Assembly (NCBI RefSeq): GCF_902806685.2
Contig: NC_048554.1
Location: 6,634,001 to 6,698,000, forward strand
Reading direction: 5' to 3'
DNA length: 64,000 nt
Source of the DNA: Maniola hyperantus
Taxonomy: Eukaryota; Arthropoda; Insecta; Lepidoptera; Nymphalidae
The notes under the pieces were generated by a model. It worked only from the letters and a program-made list of their open reading frames with translations, did no database searches and was not told where the DNA came from. Below are positions 24,249-35,100 of the stretch, piece after piece (the first letter of the stretch is position 1; each line of letters begins with the position of its first letter). Both the position numbers and the translations under genes were made by a program.

Positions 24249-26431
24249 CTGAAAAGATTTTGCACAATATGTCAATCTAATAAATTGTTTGACTTTAACT
24301 GAAATTTTATACAGAGTATTGCATATTTGAATAAAAAGGTAGACCATGATTACTAAGCACTGGTAAAATTAGATTGATGAATAAATCTGGTAACATAATA
24401 TTGTGGTTAATTTAACATAATATATTGTGAAAATGTATTCACTTCATAATACTTTCTGCAGAAAAGGATAGCACTAAATTTAGGCCTGTCCATTTAGTTT
24501 AGTTTAGAGATTGTGTAGAACAGAATATACAATATAAATACTAGGTTGAAGGGTTTTATTAATAATAATAATCTTATGGATATTTTAAAAAGCTGGGATA
24601 GCCTAGTGGTTAGGACTTCCGCCTTCTAATTGAAGGTCGGGGGTTCGATCATTCGGCGGGGGGGGGGGGGAGTTATGTGTGTTTTAAGTAATTAAATGTC
24701 ACTTGCTTTAACGGTAAAGGAAAACATCGTGAAGAAACTTGCATACCTGAGAGTTCTTCATAATGTTTTCAAAGGTGTGTGAAGTCTACCAATCCGCACA
24801 TGGCCAGGGTGGTAGACTATGGCCAAACCCCTTCTCACTCTGAGAGGTGACCCGTGCTCTGTAGTGAGCCGGCGATGGGTTGGTCATGGTGGATGAATAT
24901 TTTTGGTCAATCAGGCTTTGAATCAAACTAGACCCTAAATTGCTTTGACTTACCATGAAGAATGGAAATCACTCACGATAGTTTAAACGCTAAAATACTA
25001 TAAAGAAGTTGGTATGGTTTTAATGTCCCTATGAATATAGGATATTGGATGGATACTCACTTGTTTAATTGAAGCTTCAAAATCACCACCTGCACTTGTG
25101 AAGCTTTTTAGTTTCTGTACCTCTTCTGATCTGATGACAAATAGGTAGATAAGAGTATTAATAAAGGAAGTGTCTAGCCGACCGACCGAAAGAAGGCGAA
25201 TTAATTTTTAATTAGCCGACCGTCGTATCGCTAGCCGAGCATCAATAGCTCATAGGAGTAAGTACAGGAGCGGACTGATCCATATATTATATCCATTATC
25301 CATATCTACTAATATTATGAATGCGAAAATATCTGTCTGTTTGCTAGGTATCCACGGCCCATCCGTTCAATCGATTTTGGTGAAATTTGGTACAGGGATA
25401 GGTTGCGCCCTGTGGGTATAAACTAATCGTAATAAACTATGTAGGTACCTATTAGTACATAGTTTCTTTTTTTACCCAGAAAATCCTATTTTTAACCAAG
25501 TTCCCACGAAATTTTTATAAAAGCTAAATCCAAGTGAAGTCACGTCTGGCAAATACTAAGGCTCTAAGGAGGCATAAGTGTATTTATCAAAAAATAATTG
25601 CCAGTGATACGATACGATTACTTACATAGACATTAAGAGTTCATTTGTGTTATTTAATACATTTTGTAACTCATGCTGCAATTTTTGTACACTATCAGCA
25701 GTTGTCGACATGATTCAGTTTTTAGAATTCTGATTAAGTATGTAGATATTTTAATCACAATTCACCTGCAACCACCTCTTTACTATTTAAACCCTGATTT
25801 AAATTTTATTTATGTTAATTTAATTTTGAACGCAATAATATTTACAATCACAAACACATCCCAAACAAGTTTTGAATTTGAAACGTTACCGTTGGTCGAC
25901 CTTAATACTTAGTCTGAGGTTGACACCATAGAGTAAAGTAATAGTAATAGGTAGTGGTTGTGACACTTGACGTAGATAGAGTAATAAAGGTAGATACATG
26001 AACGTTTGCTTTCTCATTCACACTAAAAAGAGAGCACAGATAAAGTTACTAATGTGATAAACAGAGACGCAGCTAACCTATTTTTTGTCCCTTATCGTGT
26101 AACTGGTTTTTTATAAGAATACATACAAGAAGTTGCAAAACAAACTTTAAGAATTCGTGGCGTAATTGTATTTCTTATGAGTTATTTACTTGTTTTCACA
26201 TAAAAAACGTTTTATACAAATATTGTTGATCGGATAGTACAAATATTGACTACTAAACAATGGTAATAATTGTCGTGTTTGTTATTCATCGTTACGTCGT
26301 GCTATCGCTATCTCATACGTGGTTACACAGTACTTAAATCTACCTAGATTTAAGTACTGTGTAACCTTTAAAACCTTTAAATCTTTTATTATTCTATCTA
26401 CGACACTTGACCTCGCTCGAGCTACTGACAT
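24168..26431 (-). CDS. Small coiled-coil protein gene, four exons, family not recognised
   Basis: Three short exons on the minus strand have consensus splice sites and mutually consistent phases: 25626-25675 (acceptor attgcag, donor gtaagt), 25061-25130 (acceptor gtcatcag, donor gtgagt) and terminal 24168-24248 (acceptor tcttttcag, stop TAA). Joined, they read HELQNVLNNTNELL, then SEEVQKLKSFTSAGGDFEA, then NASVMATLANLMKLDTTN, ending VARNN. A likely first exon at 26375-26431 begins with ATG and reads MSVARARSSVVDRIIKDLK, leaving phase 0 as required. The product is about 85 residues, charged and heptad-like in the first half. An in-frame ATG six codons upstream (26449) is an alternative start, and a second possible donor nine bases downstream would add three residues. 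The gene is divergent from the RFXANK-type gene 1.7 kb away. I do not recognise a family and assign no function. The three downstream exons are the stronger part of the model. Confidence 0.66.
24435..24525. mobile_element. MITE M, half copy
   Basis: aggatagcactaaatttagg and tagtttagtttagagattgt match the right half of 19886-20052. Lies in an intron of the coiled-coil gene. Confidence 0.6.
24592..24897 (+). mobile_element. tRNA-derived SINE, family A, full
   Basis: gggatagcctagtggttagg (A box), gggggttcgatc (B box, then a G run of 14), body to agccggcgatgggttggtca. Intronic to the coiled-coil gene. Confidence 0.8.
25061..25130 (-). CDS. Coiled-coil gene, exon 3
   Basis: 70-nt exon between acceptor gtcatcag and strong donor gtgagt; one base completes the Ile codon, then 23 codons SEEVQ...EASIKQ in phase 0. 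Confidence 0.7.
25626..25675 (-). CDS. Coiled-coil gene, exon 2
   Basis: 50-nt exon between acceptor attgcag and strong donor gtaagt; encodes HELQNVLNNTNELLMS plus two bases of the next codon. Confidence 0.68.
26321..26366. repeat. Perfect 46-bp hairpin
   Basis: Two exact 21-nt arms (first: ggttacacagtacttaaatc + t) around loop acct. It sits at the candidate first donor of the coiled-coil gene. Confidence 0.9.
26375..26431 (-). CDS. Coiled-coil gene, putative first coding exon
   Basis: ATG at 26431-26429, 19 open codons. The donor is weak (AAG|gtttta at 26374, or AAG|gttaca at 26365). A perfect 46-bp hairpin begins at the second candidate donor. This is the least certain exon of the model. 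Confidence 0.45.
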
Positions 26432-26499
26432 TGAAAATAAAATTGACATATCAGTCAGCGTTGCCAGATGATGTATGGTGAATCCTACCAACGAGGCTT

Positions 26500-27055
26500 T
26501 AAAAAGGTATAAGTCCCGCAGCGAAGGTGATGGTATATTTTTATTTCAACTGACGTCATTTCGATGTTGATGAGACATGGTTCCACTGCAATAGCAATTT
26601 GCGGGCCCTATACTAACGCGATCCATAAAGTACGAATTTCATACATTTCGTATCTTTCTGGCAACTTTATATACCACAGACTACAAGGTACAAATTGTGC
26701 CTTGTCAGTAGTCTCAGAACAAATACCTAATACAATGACAATCTCTTGACCTTGGTATGCCTTGGTAATTTAACGTAAGTCACTGATCTCTATATCTAAC
26801 TACGAGTACGCTGGATCTGAGACTGCTGATCTGTTTTTGAGCAACTTGATTTTGTCATTTTGGCGCTCACTACAGCAGTGGGGAGTATTCTTGGAGCTAA
26901 ATATCAGTAAAAAGACATCTGTCTACATAGTAGGTATCAACACGAAAACCATTTCACACAAAGTTTCAATAAAAACATATTAATGTCGGTGTCGGGATCT
27001 TTCAAAATCACAAACTCGAAGTATTAATGATACCAAACTGACCGAATCTTCCAAA
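26500..27055. other. Intergenic stretch between divergent genes
   Basis: Likely holds promoter sequence for the coiled-coil gene; no TATA box or recognisable repeat stands out. Confidence 0.35.
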
Positions 27056-27058
27056 TTA

Positions 27059-27463
27059 GGGGGCGTCCATAAATTACGTGTGATGTTTAAGGGGGGGAGG
27101 GGGTCGAGACAAATCTCATCTAATCTTACGTTGGAGAGGGGGGGGTCACGGCAAATATCACGCAATTTTTTTCTGATTGAAACAAAAAAAATATACTATT
27201 TTGGTCTATTTAACCTAGATTGTACATGCTTAATATTTAATCTTAAGCGTAAGCGTAATACGATTAAGATCATTCACTAATTCGTTTGAAAGAAAATATT
27301 TTTTCATTTTACGATAAGTAACAATCCAACGCGTTTACGTAAGAAACCCACATTTTGAAAAATCTTACGTGGGGTTGAATAAAATCTTACGATAGCCCAC
27401 CAGGGGGGGAGGGAGAGAAAAAAAAATTCAAAAAAACACCTCACGTAATTTATGGATGCCCCC
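27059..27463. mobile_element. MITE with GGGGGCRTCCATAAATTACG ends and TTA target duplication
   Basis: 405 bp; inverted ends agree over about 22 bp (one mismatch) and TTA flanks both sides (27056-27058, 27464-27466). G-runs lie just inside each end. Fits PIF/Harbinger-like target choice; no transposase inside. Confidence 0.75.
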
Positions 27464-27469
27464 TTATTA

Positions 27470-28090
27470 GAATTTTCCCCGGTCTTTTATAAGTCAGAAT
27501 CCATTGCCTGGACTTATTAGTCCGATTTATCCACAAAATAACAAAAAAAAACTCTTGCATTGAATTTAATTTGTTCGATTATAAATAACAGTAAATACCT
27601 AATTACTAAGCAAAAGTCACCAATTAACACGTGAAAACAAACCAAATTAACTATAATTTCGTTTTAAAAAACAAAATACCAGAACTCTCGAATCCTATTG
27701 CAAAATACATGATTATTTACGGTAATTATAATATATTCCTAGGTGGGGGTGCTTCGAATCAGCACCAAAAATAACTTTAATTTAATATTTTAGCATTTTG
27801 ACTATCGTGAGTGACAATTTTCATTATACTTATATGTCTACATGTCCATACCAGGCTTTGTTCTAGCGTTTAGTAGTCGGCTTTCATTTAATATTTATCA
27901 TTTTGTATGGTACTGAGTGGGCATATCTTTTCCAGCGTACTTCTCTAATTTAGGGTAGGGCTCCTAGCTCCTACTGGTATTGACATTGATGCTTGGTTTA
28001 TGGTTTAATAATTGTTTTTGTCAAATAAACGTCTAACGCGAATCAAGAACAAGAATTTCTAGTTGGATCCTAAAAATCATAAAAATTGTT
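27470..28090. other. Upstream region of the RFXANK-type gene
   Basis: AT-rich, unique-looking sequence. No clear core promoter motif identified. Confidence 0.35.
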
Positions 28091-28096
28091 CTAAAT

Positions 28097-28328
28097 ATGG
28101 AGGAAGGAATATCCGTTCTTAATGAAGGGAAAAGTATTGATATTAAACAGGAAAAGCAAGATAATCTTGATAATTTTAAATGCGAATTTGACTCTGGAAG
28201 TCAGGATAGCAGTAAAAGTGGGAGCGGAGGATACCAGCGCTGGGCGCCCAATTTAAATGGAATCCGGAAAAGCGCATTTACGCCCTACAAGTCGGTCCAG
28301 TGCACGGCTTTGACCAATTTGCAGAGAG
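28097..28328 (+). CDS. RFXANK: RFXANK-type gene, exon 1 (start codon)
   Basis: ATG follows an AT-rich leader (ctaaatATGg). Ends AGA G|gtgacg, leaving one base. If unspliced, the frame continues only 12 codons to a stop. Confidence 0.85.
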
Positions 28329-30784
28329 GTGACGGTTTTATCTTAGCTAATTCGTACTTGGCGTGTTAAGGTTCATATCGATTATCCTTTGTGAAGAGTT
28401 GGATTAGTTGTGAAGAGTTCAAGGTCGCGTTTGTAGGTAATACGCAGGCGCGAGTCCCCGAGCTACCTCAGCCGGACTGTAGCTTCCACGCCAAGGCTGG
28501 CCGCGGAGAAATAACCCGTGACGACGTGAAACTGGAGCAGTATGTTGATATCACCGACGAGCACGGTCTCACGGCGCTGCACTGGGCGGCGAGCTACGGC
28601 CAGCTAAACAGCTGCCAGGATCTCGTGTGGTGAGAGGATGTTCTATTGTTCAGTTTAGTAGGTCACTGCATGTGGGTGTTTCTATTTGTGTTCTCTTATC
28701 TCTAGACTATTACAACTAGACAGTGAATGTGTAACATGTAATGCTTTTGACAGGATTATTATTGTTGTTTTTATTTTAGGTCTATTAAACACTATGTTTA
28801 TGAGCTATATTGATAACAAAGACAACTGTTGTTAAATTCTCAGCAGAAATTGAAAGTTTTTCTTGGGACAAACTAATAATACTCTTATTCATTGTAACAA
28901 GAGCTAAGTAATATCTTTTGTTTCTTTTAATCTATTTAATGGCAAATCTTAGTATAAATGAATGTGTACCACAAATTCTTTTCTTGTGGGATTTCAAGCT
29001 AAGTCAGCCTTTACCCATTGTTATACAAAAGTTTCACACAAAATAAAAGCCAATAAAAGCATACTAACTACTGAAAGTGAACCAACATAAATGTATGGAG
29101 CCTGGTCATTGAACCAATTACAACTGCTATTACTAAATAATTTTTTAATACATTATCATGGCTAAAAATAAAATCCTGTGTATAGTATGCGACAGATTGA
29201 GATGCAGGGCATCCACCGCCTCTCACCCCGATTGCCATCTTGACCTATCGTTCTACAGTTCTCCTTATTGCTTTGTAGAAAATGTTGTATTGTTATTAAT
29301 TAGGAGTGGTGCCAATGTCAACATGAGGGGACCCGAAGGTGAAACAGCACTACACCTTGCTGCTGCGGGCGGGCACCACGAAGTTGTCAAGTTTCTGCTG
29401 AACGAAGGAGCAGATTCTGACATACAGGATGATGTAAGAATAAAATCTTAGATACTCAAATCTATGTGGGTGCTATACTGATTACTTTATTCTTTAATTA
29501 ATTCATAAGGAAATCATACTAGTTTCATGGAGTGTCTGCAAATGTGTGTTTTTGTACTTGGAAAAAAACCAAACAAATATTGTCAAAAATTGAGTGTACT
29601 AATTGCCTATAGTCTAATAATCAAGATTAACAGATATTGATTGTTGATGTTTTCACAACATTTGATTTACAACAAGATTTTCTATTGCCTCTATAGTACA
29701 TTAAAAACTTGGGTATTTGAGCTGACATGACAGCAGAAAAAAGTTTACATAGTTTTGTCAGTGTTAGCCTCAAAACGTATTTCAGTTTCTGTATTAAAAC
29801 TAAACATCTCTTTTTTAGTCTGGCAGTACAGCACTCATGTATGCAGCGGCAGCAGATTTCCCGTACACTTGCAATGAACTCCTCATCAGAGGAGCTGATC
29901 TGACCCTTACCAATGACTATGACCAAGACGCCTACACTCTGACCACAACCAACAACTGTAAACTGGGTAAATATTGAATTTTTAGGATTCCATACATCAA
30001 AAGGAACTCTTATAGGATCGATCACATTGTTGTCTGTGTGTCTATCGAGAAACCTATAGGGTACTCCCCGTTGACCTAAAATCATGAAATTTGGCAGGTA
30101 GGTAGGTCTTATAGCACACATAATGGAAAAAAATCCGAAAACCGTGGTTATGAACAAATAATTAGTATTTTGAACTTTAAAGGAGCTTACTATACCAAGT
30201 GGATTATCATAAGAAAGGGCTTTACCTGTACATTCTAAAACAGCTTTTTATTTATTTTTATGCATAATAGTTTTTGATATATTGTGCAAAATGTCGAAAA
30301 AATACGACTGTAGTACAGAACCCTCGGTGCGCGAATCTGACTTGCAAATTGGCCGGTTTTTTACTTTTATCCTGGCTACAATGGTATAAAGGAAACTCCC
30401 AAGAATGTCACTGTGTTGTTGAAAATGGAATTAAGATCTGATACTAGAGTTATTAACATTAACTTTTGGCAGGAATTTCGTCTGCATTATCTAGATGAAC
30501 TGTGGGATGTTATAGGGATAATTTATAGCCTATAAGCTCTCAGGGATAATGTTTACTTTCTATGCTATCTATCAGTGAAAAAGAATTTTTAGAATCGGAT
30601 CATTAGTTCCAACTTCCAGCGGTTACCCTCTACATACAAACTCTATAATATTAGTGTACATAGATAGCATAGATAGACCCTATAAGCAGACTTTAGTGCT
30701 AACATAATAATTAAATGTTTAATATCTTTTTCAGCTCAAACTGTGATAGAAAATTTTTTGATTGGCTGCCTCAGCAAGATATAA
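28097..30784 (+). CDS. RFXANK: RFXANK/ANKRA2-type ankyrin-repeat protein, complete, five exons
   Basis: Exons 28097-28328, 28437-28629, 29304-29433, 29819-29966 and 30735-30784 join with matching phases into 250 residues. Residues 1-60 are acidic and low-complexity, followed by the conserved stretch FTPYKSVQCTALTNLQRGN that precedes the repeats in this family. About five ankyrin repeats follow (roughly 90-245), with the hallmark TALH in GLTALHWAAS and ETALHLAAAGGHHEVVKFLL. The C-terminal cap QTVIENFLIGCLSKI matches the end of human RFXANK/ANKRA2, where the repeats bind PxLPx-type peptide motifs in partners such as RFX transcription factors. In insects, which lack MHC class II, the role is unknown; nuclear or cytoplasmic adaptor is inference. 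IKQE near residue 16 resembles a SUMOylation site. Donor 1 is weak (gtgacg) but gives exact family alignment. The gene is tail-to-tail with HACL1. Confidence 0.9.
28437..28629 (+). CDS. RFXANK: RFXANK-type gene, exon 2
   Basis: Acceptor gtttgtag. Two bases complete Gly, then NTQARVPELPQPDC through GLTALHWAASYG. Donor gtgaga at 28630. The intron before it is only 108 bp. Confidence 0.88.
29184..29256. mobile_element. GC-rich MITE family P remnant in RFXANK intron 2
   Basis: atgcgacagattgagatg and cccgattgccatcttgacct retained, middle lost; ends about 47 bp before exon 3. Confidence 0.55.
29304..29433 (+). CDS. RFXANK: RFXANK-type gene, exon 3
   Basis: Acceptor ttaattag at 29296-29303. One base completes TGG (Trp), then SGANVNMRGPEGETALHL. 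Donor gtaaga. This acceptor, rather than ttgtag at 29276-29281, keeps phase and ankyrin-repeat length. Confidence 0.87.
29819..29966 (+). CDS. RFXANK: RFXANK-type gene, exon 4
   Basis: Acceptor tcttttttag, phase 0, SGSTALMYAAAADF to NNCKL, donor gtaaat at 29967. A dispersed repeat starts about 12 bp after the donor. Confidence 0.9.
29979..30363 (+). repeat. Dispersed repeat B in RFXANK intron 4
   Basis: Starts about 12 bp after the exon 4 donor; aggattccatacatcaaaag to aaattggccggttttttac. Confidence 0.75.
30735..30784 (+). CDS. RFXANK: RFXANK-type gene, terminal exon
   Basis: Acceptor tctttttcag. Two bases complete Ala, then QTVIENFLIGCLSKI and TAA. No canonical AATAAA close by; variant AT-rich hexamers occur around 30880-30895. 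Confidence 0.88.
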
Positions 30785-31937
30785 AAGAAATACCCCATCC
30801 ATTTCAGTTGCTTTGGACAACCTACACAATGGATTCATTTGCTTACAGGAGTTAATGAAAATACAGGGATTTAGTTTATAATATAAAATATAATTGTATT
30901 TAAGTTTCAACTTTTACAAACATGTGATGTGATGTGACTCAATAGACAGACAATATATGAATGAAATCTGATTTATTCTTATTTTATTTATACACCTTTC
31001 ACCATAAAACCCATTGCACTAAACCCATCATGCATGCCATATAAAAATATTTTCAATCTGATTAAAATTAAATGCATAAAAATTTTGACAGTCTTTAACA
31101 GCAATATAAAAATACAAAAATGTTTTTATATATTTACAAATCGATTCTTGTTGTTTATTTACATAATCCATAATAGTCTATCATGTTCTATATTTTTTGT
31201 ACATACTTTTTTACATCATAGATACAATCATAATATACATAAAATTTGTGTTATCACTTACAATAAAATCAAAAATGCTCCAAGCATTAAGTCAATATAG
31301 TTCCATTAAGAACCGCACCCAATTTTATATTATTTATTTATTTAAACAATATGTTATGTCTTAGTATCCCATAGCAGACATTTTATAAGAATATTTTCCT
31401 GATTATTTAGCACTTTATTACGTACACAAACTTAATAATTATGATTTTGTTGTGTTAAGCTGTTTGCACAGTATGCAATACTAAGTTGCGGGCATCTTCT
31501 AGCAAGGGCCAGCGCAAATTAACGAAGCACTATACACAATAAAGCACTTGTGAAAGTTTATTTGAATAAAAAATATATCTGTTTCTATTTGGCAGATGCA
31601 AAAGATTTTAAATTGTCCATTCTCATTTTATACTTATCCAATCGAAATAAAGTATACATTGTTCGGAGACAGATCTCTATATTTTTTCTCTGTATATTTT
31701 CTAAATATGCAGGGAACATTAATTATAAACATCAGGGTGTTTCCACAGAAAGAAAAGTATCTACGCGAATAATTTTTCATTGCTGTCTCAAGCTCTAATA
31801 TATACTATACTTACTTTATTTCGATCGGATTTGTAGTTATTGCACAAATCTGTAATAAGAATTGATATAATTTAAATTCCTCTGCCGTACCGTCTGCCGA
31901 TTTGCGCTGGACCTAAGTTATATTTGGTTGTTTGTTA
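30785..31937. other. Convergent intergenic region RFXANK / HACL1
   Basis: AT-rich 3' flanks of both genes; no coding signal. AATAAA on plus at 31262 could serve a long RFXANK 3' UTR. Confidence 0.4.
31815..31820 (-). promoter_or_regulatory. HACL1 polyadenylation signal
   Basis: AATAAA on the minus strand, 118 bp beyond the HACL1 stop codon. Confidence 0.6.
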
Positions 31938-32157
31938 CTACAGTTTAGACTCGGTGAGCCAATTGAACGCTTGGGGCTTCCTGCTGGCCTGCGGGTCGAT
32001 GAGTATGTTGATGATGCTGGGGCGGTCGGTGACGCTAACAGCGTCTTTGAGCGCCGCCTCGATCTCAGGAACGGTGCGGCAAAGATGGCCGCTCGCACCG
32101 AACATTTCCATCATCTTCTCGTAGCGCACTTCCGTCGACAGAGCTGTTGGTGGTGTG
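31938..32157 (-). CDS. HACL1: HACL1 terminal exon with SKL peroxisomal signal
   Basis: Acceptor ttatttttcag; TPPTALSTEVRYEKMMEMFG to WLTESKL and stop. The final SKL is a PTS1 peroxisome-import tripeptide. Confidence 0.95.
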
Positions 32158-35100
32158 CTGAAAAATAAAATAGTTTTCAAAGCCTTAAGCCTCAATAGCT
32201 CAACGGTTAAAGAAGTGGACTACAATCCAAAAGGTCGGTGGTTCAAACCTCACTCGTTGCACTATTGTCGTATTTACTCCTAGCACAAGCTTTACGCTTA
32301 ACTGGAAGGGAAAGGGGAACATTAGTCACGATAAATAGGGCTGATATTCTTTAAAAAATTTGTATATATTTTATTCAATTAAACTTTTACAAGTATTTTT
32401 GAATCTGCAGATGCTCCTACCACTGCATGGTTCGGAATGCTTTTCGGAAAGTTATAAAACTCCAGCAGGCTTAGTAAGTATAAGATTCTACATCAGCTCA
32501 CCAATATCGTCGAACTATTTATGATTAAAGTCATCATCATCATCAGCCTGTGGACTTCCACTGTTGGACATAGGCCTTCCCTACAGAGCGCCACCACACC
32601 CGGTTCTCAGCCTTCCTCATCCAGCCACTTCCCGCCAGCCTGTATATCGTCGGTCCATCGTACTGGAGGGCGTCCCACACTACGCTTGCTTAAACGCGGT
32701 CTCCACTCAAGGACTTTCCGGCTCCAACGGCCATCGCCTATACGACAGGCATGACCTGACCACTGCCATTTCAGCTTGCTAATAGTTTGGGCTATGTCAG
32801 TGACCCTGGTTCTCCTGCGGATCTCCTCATTTCGGATCTTATCCCTCAGGGAAACTCCTAACATAGCCCTCTCCATAGCTCGCTGAGCGACTTTGAATTT
32901 GTGAACAAGGCCGTTTGTCAGCGTCCACGTTTCAGCACCATAGGTGAGGAATTAAAGTAATATCCTTGTTTTAAAGCTTGTAGCGGACCATCAGAAACAT
33001 TTACCACTGTGCAAGGTCGCCGCTAGCCTGCAGGTCCTGCATGACGTCTCTGTCGAAGCCGCCGTAGATGCCGTTGTTGTTGACGATGACGACGATCACC
33101 GGCAGCTTGTAGCGGAACATCGTCTCGATTTCCATTCCTGTGGTAGGCCAATTGATCATTGAGGACCGTTGAGTTAAACCACGGAGCAGCGGATTGTTAC
33201 AACTACAAAAACGTATGCTCGGAACTAATAAACATTTATAAATACCTAAAAATATATCTATCCCTTTTACTCTAGTTGAATTATCGCAAAAGTTTTATCT
33301 CATGATAAAGATAGCAATATTAATGACAGAGTGACAGCAGTTCAGCGTCAATTAACAAAATAGGTATATTGCACGACTCTTGCTGCTGCAGTAATATGAA
33401 TTTAGGTTTAATTTGAAAAAATAGCCTTAATCAGATTTGAGATAAGTATTGATTTAAAATTTATAAATTTAGAGAGTATTCCAGGAAATAGCTTCCCCTT
33501 TCGTGTTGTAAATTATTAAGTCAATAAGACGATATGGCAAGCGTAAAAATGACTGCAATATGCATGTGGAACGTTAAAGATATCGGTATGAAAAACTGGG
33601 GGACATAATATGTCCTCCAGTCTCTATCCTGTAGGTCAATTTCATAAAACTTGCATCAATCATTATTACAATCTCAATTGTTCTGATTGGCTGAATTTGT
33701 GCGATTCTTGTTGCAGCAATGCATTGTAGCCAATACCGAGCGTAAACCAATCAGAGGTGATTGCGATCGTGACATTGTAGCTGTCATTCTACAGCAATCG
33801 AGCAGCGCAGTGGATATTATGCGCAGGATAGAGACAGATGGAGAAATGGAACAGGCCCGGGCCCCACAAAGCGCCGATGATGATGAATTAACCTGAGAAG
33901 CCGAAAGCAGAATCTCCTTCGACGCAAATAACCCTCTTTTCGGGAGCGTAGTCTCGGCACCACATCGCCGCAGCTACTGCGAACCCTGGGCCAACCTGAA
34001 AAGTAAAATTGTTTTTTTCTCATCCATCAGTACCCTTATTATAAATGCTAAAGTGTGTTTGTTTGTTGGTTTGTCCTTCAATCACGTCGCAACGGAGCGG
34101 CGGATTGACGTGATTTTTTGCATGGGTATAGTCAAAGACCTGTAGAGTGACATAGGCTACTTTCAATGCCGGAAAACCAAAGAGTTCCCGCGGGATTGTT
34201 GAAAGCTAAATCCACGCGGACAAAGTCGCGGGCGACAGCTAGTACTTTATAATCGAGAAAGAGATCGCCCCCCCCCCTTTGTTCTTGTTTGAATATTCTA
34301 AGCATTTGTTCTCCAACAGCGCCCCCTGTCAATGTCATTCAAGTGCCAAGAGAGCCTTATCGCACTGTATGTTTTCCATACTATTAAAGAACCTATGTTT
34401 AAAAAAAAAACAAAATTCAATTCGAAAACATAATATAGATTCGTTGGTGCCTCAAAATGGTTAACGCCCACTGAGTTTTTTGTCTTTGCCATTTGTATGG
34501 GATTACGTAACGTAGTGAGCTCTATACTAACTTCTATCCGTGGATAGATCATAGTATGTATAGAAACTTACGCCCATAGTTCCAAACGTGCCCGCATCTA
34601 GGCGGTGTCGGGGCTTGTTGTTGAGCAGCATCCCGCGCCCGATGTCCATGGTGTTGGCGCCTTCGCTCACGATGATGGAGTCCTTCGGGATGTTGGCCTG
34701 CACCGCTTTGAACACTGCGTAGTAGTTGAGAGGCAAGGATTTGCTGCTCGCTTGTCCCTGGGAGGTTTTGAAAATACAGTTTGTTTCAAAGAAAAACCGT
34801 TGACCTTGTATAGTACGAGCAAAACAAATAGTTCTGCGACTGTAAAAAGAGTAGTTTTCGGTCGGTTATGACAACTTTCCAATATGAACATTTACCAGTA
34901 GGTATGTCCATTCCCAGTATGACCACTTTAAATTTTCAAAACAAAATGAATTTTAATGACTTTGTAAATTATTTCATTCTGCTTAATGCTTTTCAGCTTT
35001 TTAGAGGGCATCAAAGAATTTTTAATAAGGTAATATAGTTTTTTTAAATTCAGATACAAGTTAACCCTTGACTGCAATCTCACATGGTGGTAAGTGACGA

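Noticed and set aside
25784..25811. 28-nt exon candidate upstream of coiled-coil exon 2 (minus strand)
   Set aside because: Its only open frame leaves one extra base, which puts an immediate stop in the next exon.
32607..32876. 89-codon minus-strand frame as a host gene
   Set aside because: It is the C-terminal tail of an RTE-type reverse transcriptase, present in several decayed copies.
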